Notes: generated by a model from the sequence alone, not told the origin. DNA of 64,000 nt from Bog-756 sp963725275 (GCA_963725275.1 CAVRXS010000005.1:186001-250000); one strand, 5' to 3'. Shown: positions 1 to 9,708, counted from the first letter of the stretch. Made by a program: numbers and translations.

Positions 1-1
1 C

Positions 2-1123
2 GTGGGCAAGCTGACCTACCTCCGCGTCTACTCGGGCACCCTGACCAAGGGTTCCGGGGTGGTCAACTCGACCAAGGACCGCAAGGAGCGGGTCGGCCGG
101 CTGCTCCAGATGCACGCCAACACCCGCGAGGACCTCGACGCGGTCTTCGCCGGTGACATCGTGGCCGTGGTCGGCCTCAAGCAGACCACCACCGGGGACA
201 CCCTCTGCGATCCCGACGACCAGGTCGTCCTCGAGTCGCTGACCTTCCCCGAGCCGGTCATCCACGTCGCCGTGGAGCCCAAGACCAAGGCCGACCAGGA
301 CAAGCTGTCCAAGGCCCTGTTCTCGCTGTCCGAGGAGGACCCGACCTTCCGGGTCCAGTCGGACGAGGAGACCGGCCAGACGGTGATCTCGGGGATGGGC
401 GAGCTCCATCTCGAGGTGCTGGTCGACCGCATGCTCCGCGAGTTCAATGTGGACGCCAACGTCGGGAAACCCCAGGTGGCCTACCGCGAGACCGTCCGCA
501 AGAAGGTCGAGAAGGTCGAGACCAAGTACATCCGCCAGACCGGCGGCAGGGGCCAGTACGGCCACGTCGTGATCTCGCTCGAGCCGACCGGCCCGGGCGG
601 CGGGTACGAGTTCGAGGACAAGATCACCGGCGGTGTGATCCCGAAGGAGTACATCCCGTCGGTGAACCAGGGGATCCAGGAGTCGATCACCTCGGGTGTG
701 CTCGCGGGATATCCCACCGTCGACATCAAGGTGACCCTCACCTACGGGTCCTACCACGACGTCGACTCGTCGGAGATGGCCTTCAAGATCGCCGGATCGA
801 TGGCGATCAAGAAGGCCGCTCAGCTTGCGGACCCGGTCCTGTTGGAGCCGGTGATGGCGGTCGAGGTCACCACCCCCGAGGAGTACATGGGCGACGTGAT
901 CGGCGACCTGTCCGCACGCCGGGGCAAGGTCGAGGGCATGGAGCAGCGGGGCAGCAGTCACATCGTGCGGGCGCAGGTACCGCTGAGCGACATGTTCGGC
1001 TACGCTACCGACCTGCGCTCGCGTACGCAGGGGCGGGCTACGTACTCGATGCAGTTCCACGCGTACAACCAGGTCCCCGAGTCGATCGCCAAGGAGATCA
1101 TCGCCAAGGCGCGCGGAGAGTAG
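2..1123 (+). CDS. fusA: Elongation factor G, C-terminal part (5' truncated by window edge)
   Basis: EF-G is the GTPase that drives ribosomal translocation and, with RRF, ribosome recycling. The 373 visible residues start inside domain II (KLTYLRVYSGTL) and run through domains III-V, including the domain IV segment GGRGQYGHVVISLEP and the domain V segment GDLSARRGKVEGM. The G domain lies upstream of the window. The reading frame is intact to the TAG at 1121-1123. It sits just before tuf, as in the classical str operon. Confidence 0.97.
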   Translation: MGKLTYLRVYSGTLTKGSGVVNSTKDRKERVGRLLQMHANTREDLDAVFAGDIVAVVGLKQTTTGDTLCDPDDQVVLESLTFPEPVIHVAVEPKTKADQDKLSKALFSLSEEDPTFRVQSDEETGQTVISGMGELHLEVLVDRMLREFNVDANVGKPQVAYRETVRKKVEKVETKYIRQTGGRGQYGHVVISLEPTGPGGGYEFEDKITGGVIPKEYIPSVNQGIQESITSGVLAGYPTVDIKVTLTYGSYHDVDSSEMAFKIAGSMAIKKAAQLADPVLLEPVMAVEVTTPEEYMGDVIGDLSARRGKVEGMEQRGSSHIVRAQVPLSDMFGYATDLRSRTQGRATYSMQFHAYNQVPESIAKEIIAKARGE

Positions 1124-1271
1124 GCGGCACAGCGCAGGTCGCACGGAACCGGGTCCCGGAACCGTGAACCGGCCAAGCGCCTCACCAAGACGTTCCACAC
1201 CAACACAAGGCAGTACCGCAGTACCAGAAGCAACAGCATCGGACAGCAGAGACAGAAACACGAGGAAGGAT

Positions 1272-1287
1272 GGAGGCAACCGCCTCC
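1272..1287 (+). other. Small hairpin in the fusA-tuf spacer
   Basis: The 218-nt spacer 1124-1341 has no gene that I can support. It contains a perfect 6-bp inverted repeat, GGAGGC (1272-1277) and GCCTCC (1282-1287), around the loop AACC, about 55 nt before tuf. It could be a structured part of the tuf leader. I see no T-tract, so I do not call a terminator. Confidence 0.3.
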
Positions 1288-1341
1288 GTCGCGGCGGGCC
1301 CGAGGGGGCACCGCCCGAGATCAGGGAGCACTGCCCCAGCC

Positions 1342-2529
<1,188 letters not shown>

Positions 2530-2571
2530 CCGCACCGTCGCCCGCCCCACCCACGAGAGGACCCAGCCACC

Positions 2572-2901
2572 ATGGCCGCAGAAGGCCCACGCCAGAAGAT
2601 CCGGATCCGCCTCAAGGCGTACGACCACGAGATCCTCGACCAGTCGACCGAGAAGATCGTCCAGACGGTGCTCCGCACCCAGGCCAAGGTCCTCGGACCG
2701 GTGCCCCTGCCCACCGAGAAGCACCGCTACACGGTGATCCGGTCGCCCCACAAGTACAAGGACAGCCGCGAGCACTTCGAGATGCGGGTGCACAAGCGCC
2801 TGGTGGACATCGTCGAGCACACCCCGAAGACCGTCGACTCGCTCCAGCGGCTCGACCTCCCGGCCGGGGTGGACATCGAGATCAAGATCCAGACCGTCTG
2901 A
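2572..2901 (+). CDS. rpsJ: 30S ribosomal protein S10
   Basis: S10 belongs to the 30S head and also links to NusB/NusG in antitermination. The 109 residues contain the family core QKIRIRLKAYDHEILDQS, then PLPTEKHRYTVIRSPHKYKDSREHFE and the C-terminal LPAGVDIEIKI. A short N-terminal extension (MAAEGPR) precedes the core. Unusually, the next gene (rplC) follows only after a 369-nt gap instead of being closely coupled. Confidence 0.97.
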   Translation: MAAEGPRQKIRIRLKAYDHEILDQSTEKIVQTVLRTQAKVLGPVPLPTEKHRYTVIRSPHKYKDSREHFEMRVHKRLVDIVEHTPKTVDSLQRLDLPAGVDIEIKIQTV

Positions 2902-3270
2902 GGGGCCGGATCGCCGCCCGGGTCGGCCTGGAAGGGCCGGTCAGGATGGTATAGAGTGTCCGGTCGGCCCGAATCCGGGCTCACCATGTGAATGGGACGT
3001 GTTCGAGCGCCTGCCGTACCGGCGGGGACCTCGGGCCAAATCAGGCGAGCGCTCCGCTCGGGTCCAACCGAGCGGAGCGTCTGCGTGCGAGCCGACCGAT
3101 GTCGGTGGACAGGCTCCTGGTCTGACCAGAGGGAGTACCGAGTGAGAGACACCCGCGGGTGATCGTGCCGTGAGGAGACCGCCCTCCGGCCGGTCGGCCA
3201 GGCGGCGCAGGACGAGTTGTGGATCCAGGCCGGCCGGCGTGGATCGAGAGTCGAGAAGGAAGAAGCTCCA
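2902..3270 (+). promoter_or_regulatory. Long structured leader between rpsJ and rplC
   Basis: No gene is supportable in these 369 nt. There is a -10-like TATAGAGT at 2950-2957 with only a weak -35. Downstream lies a perfect 12-bp inverted repeat (arms 3050-3061 and 3068-3079, 6-nt loop), then a 5-bp hairpin (CCGAC 3092-3096 with GTCGG 3101-3105), and CTGGT/ACCAG near 3117-3129. No T-tract follows the large hairpin. It is plausibly the transcribed leader of the rplC-proximal S10 operon, possibly a site of ribosomal-protein feedback. The regulatory role is inference. Confidence 0.45.
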
Positions 3271-3930
3271 GTGGCGAGCAAGGCGATCGTGGGTGAGAAA
3301 GTCGGGATGACCCAGATCTGGGACGACCGGCACCGGGCCATCCCGGTGACGGTGCTGCGCGTCTCGCCGGTCCGCATCGTCCAGATCAAGACCCCCGAAC
3401 AGGAGGGCTACTCCGCCCTGCAGGTGACCTGGGGTCACCGCCGCAACGGTTCGCTGACCAAGCCCGAGCGCGGCCACTACGACCGGGCCGGGGTGGACCC
3501 GGGAAGACGCCTGGTCGAGCTGCGGGTGGACGACACCTCCGAGTACGAGGTGGGCCAACAGTTGACCGCCGACCTGCTCGAAGCCGGCGAGATGGTGGAC
3601 GCCATCGCCGTCTCCAAGGGCAAGGGATTCGCCGGCGCGATGAAGCGTCACAACTTCAAGGGCCAGGGCGCGAGCCACGGCAATCACAAGAAGCACCGCT
3701 CTCCGGGTTCGGTCGGCGCCTGCGCGACGCCATCCAGGGTCTTCAAGGGAACCCGGATGGCCGGTCGGATGGGTGGCCAGCAGGTCACCACCCTCAATCT
3801 GGAGATCGTCCAGGCCGACCCGGAACGGGAGCTGGTGCTGGTCAAGGGTGCGGTCCCCGGCCCACGGGGCGGGATGGTCGTGCTGCGGGACGCGGTGAAG
3901 GCACCGATGGTCAAGGGGGCGTCACGATGA
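3271..3930 (+). CDS. rplC: 50S ribosomal protein L3
   Basis: L3 is an early assembly protein near the peptidyl-transferase centre. The 219-residue product shows the start SKAIVGEKVGMTQIWDD and the signature loop FKGQGASHGNHKKHRSPGS followed by KGTRMAGRMGG. I chose GTG 3271 because of the purine-rich GAGAAGGAAGAA 7-18 nt upstream; the frame is open further upstream. The stop overlaps the rplD start by 4 nt (ATGA), so the two are probably translationally coupled. Confidence 0.95.
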   Translation: MASKAIVGEKVGMTQIWDDRHRAIPVTVLRVSPVRIVQIKTPEQEGYSALQVTWGHRRNGSLTKPERGHYDRAGVDPGRRLVELRVDDTSEYEVGQQLTADLLEAGEMVDAIAVSKGKGFAGAMKRHNFKGQGASHGNHKKHRSPGSVGACATPSRVFKGTRMAGRMGGQQVTTLNLEIVQADPERELVLVKGAVPGPRGGMVVLRDAVKAPMVKGASR

Positions 3931-4757
3931 CACCCGGCACTATCGACCTCGAGACGGCCGGGCCTGCCGAGATCCGGCGGTTCCTGCGCCCCGAGCCGGA
4001 GCACCGGACGGTGACCCGCCGGTCGAGCGAGGGCGCCGACCTGGGCGAGGTGGCCCTCGACCCGGAGACCTTCGGCATCGAACCCAATCTGGCCGTGCTC
4101 CACCAGGTGGTGACCGCCCAGTTGGCTGCCGCCCGCTCCGGCACCCAGTCGACCAAGACCAGGGCCGAGGTCCGTGGCGGCGGGACCAAGCCCTTCCGGC
4201 AGAAGGGCACCGGTCGGGCCCGCGCCGGCTCGACCCGGTCACCGATTTGGGTGGGCGGTGGCGTGGCCCTCGGCCCGAAGCCCCGCTCGTATGCCCAGCG
4301 GACCCCGAAGAAGATGGTCCAGCTCGCCCTGCGCTCAGCGCTGTCGGACCGCGCCTCCCAGGGCCGGGTCGCTCTGGTCGACACCTGGGGCTTCGACGAG
4401 CCCAGCACCAAGGCCGCTCTGGCCGCTCTGGCCGCACTCGAGCTCGAGGGCAGGGTGCTGGTGGTGCTCGGCGAGGAGGACGGCATCGCCGACCGCTCCT
4501 TCGGAAACCTCCCCGAGATCCAGTCCATCGCGAGCAGCGAGCTCAACGCCTACGACATCCTGGTCAACGACTGGATCGTCTTCACCGACGAGACCCTCCC
4601 GACCGGCCGGACCGGCAGCCAGGCGGATGTGGCCGGGACCGACGCCGACGGGGATGCGCCGACCGCCGCCGATGCCGAGGGCGAGACCGATGCCGTCGCG
4701 ACCGGGAGCGACGACACCGACGACGCCGTGAGCGAGCCGGAGGAGGACCCGTCGTGA
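3927..4757 (+). CDS. rplD: 50S ribosomal protein L4 with N- and C-terminal extensions
   Basis: L4 lines the exit tunnel and in some bacteria represses the S10 operon. The core (about residues 37-222) includes TRAEVRGGGTKPFRQKGTGRARAG, the tunnel-loop signature. At 276 residues it is much longer than the usual 205-225: about 36 residues precede the core, and residues 225-276 form an Asp/Glu/Ala/Thr-rich acidic tail. It overlaps rplC by 4 nt and rplW by 4 nt. The acidic tail recurs on other proteins of this operon. Confidence 0.95.
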   Translation: MTPGTIDLETAGPAEIRRFLRPEPEHRTVTRRSSEGADLGEVALDPETFGIEPNLAVLHQVVTAQLAAARSGTQSTKTRAEVRGGGTKPFRQKGTGRARAGSTRSPIWVGGGVALGPKPRSYAQRTPKKMVQLALRSALSDRASQGRVALVDTWGFDEPSTKAALAALAALELEGRVLVVLGEEDGIADRSFGNLPEIQSIASSELNAYDILVNDWIVFTDETLPTGRTGSQADVAGTDADGDAPTAADAEGETDAVATGSDDTDDAVSEPEEDPS

Positions 4758-5044
4758 GGGATCCCCACAACGTCCTCATCCGTCCGGTCGTGTCCGAGAA
4801 GTCCTACACCCTGATGGACGACAACGTCTACGTCTTCGTGGTCGACAAGTCGGCCACGAAGATCGACGTGCGGCACGCCGTCGAACAGGCCTTCAGCGTG
4901 CGGGTGGTCAACGTCAACACCCTCAATCGCAAGGGCAAGACCAAGCGCAACCGGAAGGGTGGCGGCCTCGGCCACCGCCCGGACACCAAGCGGGCCATCG
5001 TCACCCTCGCACCGGGTGACTCGATCGACCTGTTCGAGAACTGA
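4754..5044 (+). CDS. rplW: 50S ribosomal protein L23
   Basis: L23 sits at the exit-tunnel rim and is the docking site for trigger factor and SRP. The 96-residue product has the family start RDPHNVLIRPVVSEKSY, the NRKGKTKRNRKG loop and a C-terminal LAPGDSIDLFE. Start GTG 4754 overlaps the rplD stop (GTGA) and follows GGAGGA at 4740-4745. Length is typical. Confidence 0.95.
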   Translation: MRDPHNVLIRPVVSEKSYTLMDDNVYVFVVDKSATKIDVRHAVEQAFSVRVVNVNTLNRKGKTKRNRKGGGLGHRPDTKRAIVTLAPGDSIDLFEN

Positions 5045-5060
5045 GGGACCGGGACCGACC

Positions 5061-5897
5061 ATGGCACTGCGTTCACGCAAACCCACCAGCGCCGGCCGGC
5101 GCTTCCAGACCGTCTCCGACTTCGCGGAGATCACCCGCGACCGGCCCGAGAAGTCGCTGCTGTCCCCGAAGCCGTCCACCGGCGGCAGGAACAACCACGG
5201 GCGCAAGACGGCCCGCCATCGCGGCGGCGGCCACAAGCAGCAGTACCGGATCATCGACTTCAAGCGGGACAAGGACGGGATCCCGGCGAAGGTCGCCTCG
5301 ATCGAGTACGACCCGAACCGGAACGCCCGGATCGCCCTGCTCCACTACCTCGACGGGGAGAAGCGCTACATCCTCGCCCCGGCCCAGGTTTCGGTGGGCG
5401 ACCGGATCCAGTCCGGCCAGGGCGCCGAGATCCGTCCGGGCAACGCCCTGCCACTGCGCTACATCCCGGTCGGGTCCGTCGTGCACAACGTGGAGCTCCG
5501 CGCCGGGGCCGGCGGAAAGATGGCCCGCGGGGCGGGCATGAGCGTCCAGCTGGTCGCGAAGGAGGGCGCGTTCGCCACCCTCCGGCTCCCCTCGACCGAG
5601 ATGCGCCGGGTCCCGATCGACTGCCGGGCCACTCTCGGCGTGGTGGGTAACTCGGAGGCAGAGCTGGTCAAGATCGGCAAGGCGGGCCGGAACCGCTGGA
5701 AGGGCGTCCGTCCCCAGACCCGCGGTGTGGCCATGAACCCGGTCGACCACCCGCTGGGTGGTGGCGAGGGGAAGACCTCCGGCGGCCGCCATCCCGTCTC
5801 CCCCTGGGGTCAGCCGGAGGGCCGTACCCGGACCAAGGGCAAGGAGTCCGACAAGATGATCGTTCGCAGGCGCCGTACGCGCGGCGCACGCCGCTAG
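5061..5897 (+). CDS. rplB: 50S ribosomal protein L2
   Basis: L2 is needed for subunit association and peptidyl-transferase activity. The 278 residues have the normal length and architecture, including RHRGGGHKQQYRIIDFKR, and the strongly conserved C-terminal segment AMNPVDHPLGGGEGK with the conserved His. ATG 5061 lies 16 nt after rplW. The C-terminus ends in the usual basic tail (RRRRTRGARR). Confidence 0.97.
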   Translation: MALRSRKPTSAGRRFQTVSDFAEITRDRPEKSLLSPKPSTGGRNNHGRKTARHRGGGHKQQYRIIDFKRDKDGIPAKVASIEYDPNRNARIALLHYLDGEKRYILAPAQVSVGDRIQSGQGAEIRPGNALPLRYIPVGSVVHNVELRAGAGGKMARGAGMSVQLVAKEGAFATLRLPSTEMRRVPIDCRATLGVVGNSEAELVKIGKAGRNRWKGVRPQTRGVAMNPVDHPLGGGEGKTSGGRHPVSPWGQPEGRTRTKGKESDKMIVRRRRTRGARR

Positions 5898-5920
5898 GGA
5901 AGACAGAGGAACGAGACGCC

Positions 5921-6199
5921 ATGCCCCGCAGCCTCAAGAAAGGCCCGTTCGTCGACGACCATCTGCTCAAGAAGGTCGATGTCCTCAACGCGGCCGGCGA
6001 CAAGAAGGTCATCAAGACCTGGTCCCGGCGCTCGACCATCATCCCCGACATGGTCGGCCACACGATCGCCGTCCACGACGGACGCAAGCACATCCCGGTC
6101 TACGTGACCGAGTCGATGGTCGGCCACAAGCTCGGTGAATTCGCCCCGACCCGGACCTTCAAGTTCCATGCCGGTCAAGAGCGGGCAGGACGGCGCTGA
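5921..6199 (+). CDS. rpsS: 30S ribosomal protein S19
   Basis: S19 is a 30S head protein contacting S13 and the A-site finger. The 92 residues begin MPRSLKKGPFVDDHLLKKV and contain TWSRRSTIIPDMVGHTIAVHDGRKH, both family signatures, with a normal length. It lies 23 nt after rplB and just before rplV. Confidence 0.97.
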   Translation: MPRSLKKGPFVDDHLLKKVDVLNAAGDKKVIKTWSRRSTIIPDMVGHTIAVHDGRKHIPVYVTESMVGHKLGEFAPTRTFKFHAGQERAGRR

Positions 6200-6200
6200 C

Positions 6201-6890
6201 GTGCCCGGACTGAGCGTTCACGAGCGTGAGGGCACCCGCGCGGTGCTCCGTCACAGCCACACGCCGGCCAACAAGGTGCGCCAGGTTCTCGACCTCATCC
6301 GCGGCCGCGACGTTGCGCTGGCCAGCGAGATCCTGGCCAACGGCGACCGCGACGCCGCCGTCGTCGTCGGCAAGGTGCTTGCGTCAGCTGTGGCCAACGC
6401 GGTCCACAACGACGGGCTCGCCGCCGAGGAGCTCTACATCTCGGCGTGCTATGCCGACGAGGGCACCACCCTCAAGCGCTGGCGCCCCCGGGCCCGGGGC
6501 AGGGCCACCCGCATCCGCAAGCGCACCTCGCACATCACCGTGATCGTGAGTCGGATGCCCGACGAGCGCATCGCCCGCCAACGGGCCAAGCAGTCGGCCG
6601 GCGGTTCGCAGCGCTCGCGCCGGGTGGCCGGATCGCGCCGGCGCCAGCAGGCGGTGACGACCCCCGAGCCGGTGGTGTCCGACGAGGAGTTCGCAGAACC
6701 GATCGACGAGGCCGTCGACCAGGCGACCGGGACCGACGGGGAGACCGTCGAAGAGGCGATCGACGAGGCAGGCGACGAGACCGTCGAAGACGCCGCCGCC
6801 GAGGCGGTCGAAGACGCTGAGACCGAGGACACCGTGGACGACAGCACCGAGGAGACCGTGGACGAGAGCACCGAGGAGAAGGGCAACTAG
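6201..6890 (+). CDS. rplV: 50S ribosomal protein L22 with long acidic C-terminal extension
   Basis: L22 reaches into the exit tunnel; its beta-hairpin here is visible at about residues 85-112 (LKRWRPRARGRATRIRKR). Residues 1-125 are a normal L22. They are followed by a basic linker to about 150 and an Asp/Glu-rich tail (161-229) with repeated ETVEEA/ETVDES-like units, making 229 residues against the usual 110-130. GTG 6201 follows the rpsS stop by one base; an in-frame ATG at 6168 inside rpsS is the alternative start. Confidence 0.93.
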   Translation: MPGLSVHEREGTRAVLRHSHTPANKVRQVLDLIRGRDVALASEILANGDRDAAVVVGKVLASAVANAVHNDGLAAEELYISACYADEGTTLKRWRPRARGRATRIRKRTSHITVIVSRMPDERIARQRAKQSAGGSQRSRRVAGSRRRQQAVTTPEPVVSDEEFAEPIDEAVDQATGTDGETVEEAIDEAGDETVEDAAAEAVEDAETEDTVDDSTEETVDESTEEKGN

Positions 6891-7859
6891 ATGGGCCAGA
6901 AAGTGAACCCGTACGGGTTCCGACTCGGGGTGACCACGGACTGGAAGTCGCGGTGGTTCGAGGAGCGCAACTATCAGAACTGCGTCATCGAGGACTGGGA
7001 GATCCGTGACTACCTGATGTCCCAGCTCGAATCCGCCGCGGTCAGCCGCATCGAGATCGAGCGCACCCGGGACCGGCTGCGGGTCGACATCCACACCGCA
7101 CGCCCCGGCATCGTCATCGGTCGCCGCGGCGCCGAGGCCGACCGTCTGAAGAAGCGGATCGAGGAGATCACCGGCCTCAACAACCGGATCCAGCTCAACA
7201 TCCAGGAGATCAAGCAGCCCGAGCTCGACGCCGCACTGATCGCCCAGGGGATCTGCGACCAGCTGGCCCGCCGGGTGGCCTTCCGCCGGGCGATGAAGCG
7301 GTCGATCCAGACCGTGCAGAAGGCGGGCGCGGTCGGGGTCCGGGTCCAGTGCGCGGGCCGCCTGGGCGGATCGGAGATGTCCCGCAAGGAGTCCTACCGC
7401 GAGGGCCGGGTGCCGCTGCACACGCTCCGGGCCGACATCGACTACGGGTTCCGCGAGGCCAAGACGACCTACGGGCGGATCGGTGTGAAGGTCTGGATCT
7501 ACAAGGGCGACATCCTCCCCTACAAGATCTCGACCGAGGACAAGATCAACCGTGAGGCGGCCATGGCCGTGGGCGAGACGTCCGGCCAGTCCGGCGACGG
7601 CGCGCCGCGTCGCCTGATCACCGCCGGTGGCGGCCGCCGCCGTGCCGAGCAGGGTGCACCGGGAAGCGTGGTGACCCTCGACCCGGACGCCACGGAGACC
7701 GACGTCCCCGACGGCCTGGTCGACCGGTCGGCCGCCGACATCGCCGCCCCGCCGGCCGTGCCCGACGAGCTCGAGCGCATCCTGAGCGAGGACGAGGAGA
7801 TCGAGCGCCGTACCCGCGAGCACCACGAGACACCCCACTTCCGCAAGGAGGTGGACTGA
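6891..7859 (+). CDS. rpsC: 30S ribosomal protein S3 with C-terminal extension
   Basis: S3 forms part of the mRNA entry channel. The 322-residue product starts MGQKVNPYGFRLG, has the KH motif GIVIGRRG at 73-80 and the C-terminal S3 domain with YGRIGVKVWIYKGD at about 194-207. Usual S3 proteins end near residue 220; here about 100 further residues follow, mixed Gly/Arg then acidic (DEDEEIERR near the end). The start abuts the rplV stop. Confidence 0.95.
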   Translation: MGQKVNPYGFRLGVTTDWKSRWFEERNYQNCVIEDWEIRDYLMSQLESAAVSRIEIERTRDRLRVDIHTARPGIVIGRRGAEADRLKKRIEEITGLNNRIQLNIQEIKQPELDAALIAQGICDQLARRVAFRRAMKRSIQTVQKAGAVGVRVQCAGRLGGSEMSRKESYREGRVPLHTLRADIDYGFREAKTTYGRIGVKVWIYKGDILPYKISTEDKINREAAMAVGETSGQSGDGAPRRLITAGGGRRRAEQGAPGSVVTLDPDATETDVPDGLVDRSAADIAAPPAVPDELERILSEDEEIERRTREHHETPHFRKEVD

Positions 7860-7860
7860 G

Positions 7861-8298
7861 GTGTTGATGCCCCGCAAGGTCAAGCACCGCAAGCAGCAGC
7901 GCGGCCGCATGTCCGGGCAGGCCAAGGGGGGCAGTGAGGTCACCTTCGGCGACTTCGGGATCCAGGCGCTCGAGCCGGCCTGGATGACCGCACGGCAGAT
8001 CGAGGCCGCCCGTATCGCGATGACCAGGCACGTGAAGCGAGGCGGCAAGGTCTGGATCCGGGTCTTCCCGGACCGGCCGGTGACCCAGAAGCCCGCCGAG
8101 ACCCGGATGGGCTCGGGCAAGGGGAACCCCGAGCACTGGGTGGCTGTGGTCAAGCCGGGCCGGATCCTCTTCGAGCTCGCCGGGGTGGATCAGAACCTGG
8201 CCCGCGAGGCGATGGACCGCGCCATCCAGAAGCTCCCGTTCAAGGCCCGCTTCGTCATCCGCCCGGGGACCCACGGCACGCCGGAGGTACAGGTCTGA
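7861..8298 (+). CDS. rplP: 50S ribosomal protein L16
   Basis: L16 helps position tRNAs at the A and P sites. The 145 residues show MLMPRKVKHRKQQRGR, then GGKVWIRVFPDRPVTQKPAETRMGSGKG, diagnostic of the family. I chose GTG 7861 over ATG 7867 because related proteins start M-L-I/Q-P. It begins one base after the rpsC stop and its TGA overlaps the rpmC ATG by one base. Confidence 0.95.
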   Translation: MLMPRKVKHRKQQRGRMSGQAKGGSEVTFGDFGIQALEPAWMTARQIEAARIAMTRHVKRGGKVWIRVFPDRPVTQKPAETRMGSGKGNPEHWVAVVKPGRILFELAGVDQNLAREAMDRAIQKLPFKARFVIRPGTHGTPEVQV

Positions 8299-8747
8299 TG
8301 GTGACGGCCGCCCAGATCTCCGAGTACGACACCGAGGAGCTCGAGCGTCAGCTGACCGAGACGCGGCGCGAGCTGTTCAATCTCCGCTTCCAGCTGGCCA
8401 CCGGGCAGCTCGACAACTTCACGCGGCTCACCAGCGTCCGCAAGGACGTGGCCCGCATGCTCACCGAGCTGCGCAACCGTGAGATCGCCGAGGCCGAGGG
8501 CCTGGCCCTCGACCAGCTGCCGGCGCACCAGGCCGCTGCCAGGCGGCGGAGCGAGGACGAAGCCCTGGGCCGGGACCGGACCACCGCGTCGGAGCGCCGG
8601 GCCGCCGCCCGGGCCGAGGCCGAGGCCGAGGAGCCGGAGGCCACCGCCGAGGAGCGGTCGGACGACGAGGACGAAGACGAAGTCACAGCTGTCGACGAGG
8701 GCGCAGGCGCCGACGACGAGGACGAAGACCCAGAGGAGACGGAGTGA
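8298..8747 (+). CDS. rpmC: 50S ribosomal protein L29 with acidic C-terminal extension
   Basis: L29 is normally 60-75 residues and sits next to L23 at the tunnel exit. Residues 1-70 are a standard L29 (ELERQLTETRRELFNLRFQ, RKDVARMLTELRNRE). Residues 71-149 are an added low-complexity tail, first Arg/Ala/Glu-rich and then strongly acidic (runs of DEDEDE). It overlaps rplP and rpsQ by one base each. The extension doubles the protein. Confidence 0.93.
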   Translation: MVTAAQISEYDTEELERQLTETRRELFNLRFQLATGQLDNFTRLTSVRKDVARMLTELRNREIAEAEGLALDQLPAHQAAARRRSEDEALGRDRTTASERRAAARAEAEAEEPEATAEERSDDEDEDEVTAVDEGAGADDEDEDPEETE

Positions 8748-9037
8748 TGGCAGCCGACGAGCGTGCCGACGGCACGACCACCGAGCGGAAGAACGCTCGG
8801 AAGGTCCGCGAGGGCCTGGTGGTGTCCGACGCCATGGAGGCGACCGTGATCGTCGCGGTGGTCGAGCGGGTCCGCCACCCCCGCTACGGCAAGACCGTGC
8901 AGCGGACCAAGCGCCTCTACGTCCACGACGGCGAGAACAGCGCCAAGGTCGGCGACCGGGTGCGGGTCGTGGAGACCCGCCCGCTCTCGAAGCTCAAGCG
9001 GTGGCGGCTGTCCGAGGTCCTGGAGCGTGCCCGATGA
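8747..9037 (+). CDS. rpsQ: 30S ribosomal protein S17
   Basis: S17 is a primary 16S rRNA-binding OB-fold protein. The 96-residue product has REGLVVSDAMEATVIVAV, HPRYGKTVQRTKRLYVHD and VRVVETRPLSKLKRW, all family hallmarks, after a short N-terminal extension. ATG 8747 overlaps the rpmC TGA by one base; a GTG at 8744 is also in frame. Its TGA overlaps the rplN ATG by 4 nt. Confidence 0.95.
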   Translation: MAADERADGTTTERKNARKVREGLVVSDAMEATVIVAVVERVRHPRYGKTVQRTKRLYVHDGENSAKVGDRVRVVETRPLSKLKRWRLSEVLERAR

Positions 9038-9402
9038 TCCAGCAGGAATCGCGGCTGCGCGTGGCCGACAACTCGGGGGCCAAGGAAGTGCTCTGCATCA
9101 AGGTGCTGGGTGGCTCACGTCGCCGGTACGCCTCGATCGGCGACATCTTCGTGGCGACGGTGAAGGACGCCATCCCGGGTGCGGCCGTCAAGAAGGGTGA
9201 CGTCGTGAAGTGCGTCGTCGTCCGCACCAAAAAGGAGAAGCGGCGGCCCGACGGCAGCTACATCCGATTCGACGAGAACGCGGCCGTCCTCATCAACGAC
9301 CAGCAGCAGCCGCGGGGGACCCGCATCTTCGGCCCGGTGGGCCGTGAACTGCGCGACAAGCGGTTCATGCGGATCATCTCGCTGGCACCGGAGGTGTTGT
9401 AG
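9034..9402 (+). CDS. rplN: 50S ribosomal protein L14
   Basis: L14 forms intersubunit bridges and binds the silencing factor RsfS in many bacteria. The 122-residue product starts MIQQESRLRVADNSGAKE and contains GGSRRRYASIGDIFVATVKDA and TRIFGPVGRELRDKRFMRI, with a typical length. ATG 9034 overlaps the rpsQ stop by 4 nt. Confidence 0.97.
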   Translation: MIQQESRLRVADNSGAKEVLCIKVLGGSRRRYASIGDIFVATVKDAIPGAAVKKGDVVKCVVVRTKKEKRRPDGSYIRFDENAAVLINDQQQPRGTRIFGPVGRELRDKRFMRIISLAPEVL

Positions 9403-9708
9403 ATGCGCATCAAGAAGGGTGACAAGGTCCAGGTCCTGTCCGGCAAGGACCGCGGCAAGCAGGCCAACGTGGTCCGGGCCATCCCGGCCGAGCACCGGGT
9501 GATCGTGGAGGGCGTCCACGTCGCCAAGCGCCATGCCAAGCCGACCCGCGCCACCATGCAGGGCGGGGTCATCGACAAGTTCATGCCGATCTCGGTCTCC
9601 TCGGTGGCCATCGTGTGCAACGAGTGTGGTCCCACCCGAATCGGCGTCCGGATCGACGAGCAGGGCCGCAAGATCCGGGTCTGCCGCAAGTGCGGGACGG
9701 ATCTGTGA
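9403..9708 (+). CDS. rplX: 50S ribosomal protein L24
   Basis: L24 initiates 50S assembly. The 101 residues show the KOW motif start KKGDKVQVLSGKDRGKQANV and a C-terminal CNEC...CRKC pair of Cys-x2-Cys motifs, which may bind zinc. It starts directly after rplN and its TGA overlaps the rplE ATG by one base. Confidence 0.96.
   Translation: MRIKKGDKVQVLSGKDRGKQANVVRAIPAEHRVIVEGVHVAKRHAKPTRATMQGGVIDKFMPISVSSVAIVCNECGPTRIGVRIDEQGRKIRVCRKCGTDL

Noticed and set aside
1270..1341. N-terminal extension of EF-Tu from ATG 1270, which has a purine-rich stretch just upstream
   Set aside because: EF-Tu N-termini are nearly invariant at MAKxKFxRxKPH, and the purine stretch abuts the ATG too closely for a good ribosome binding site.
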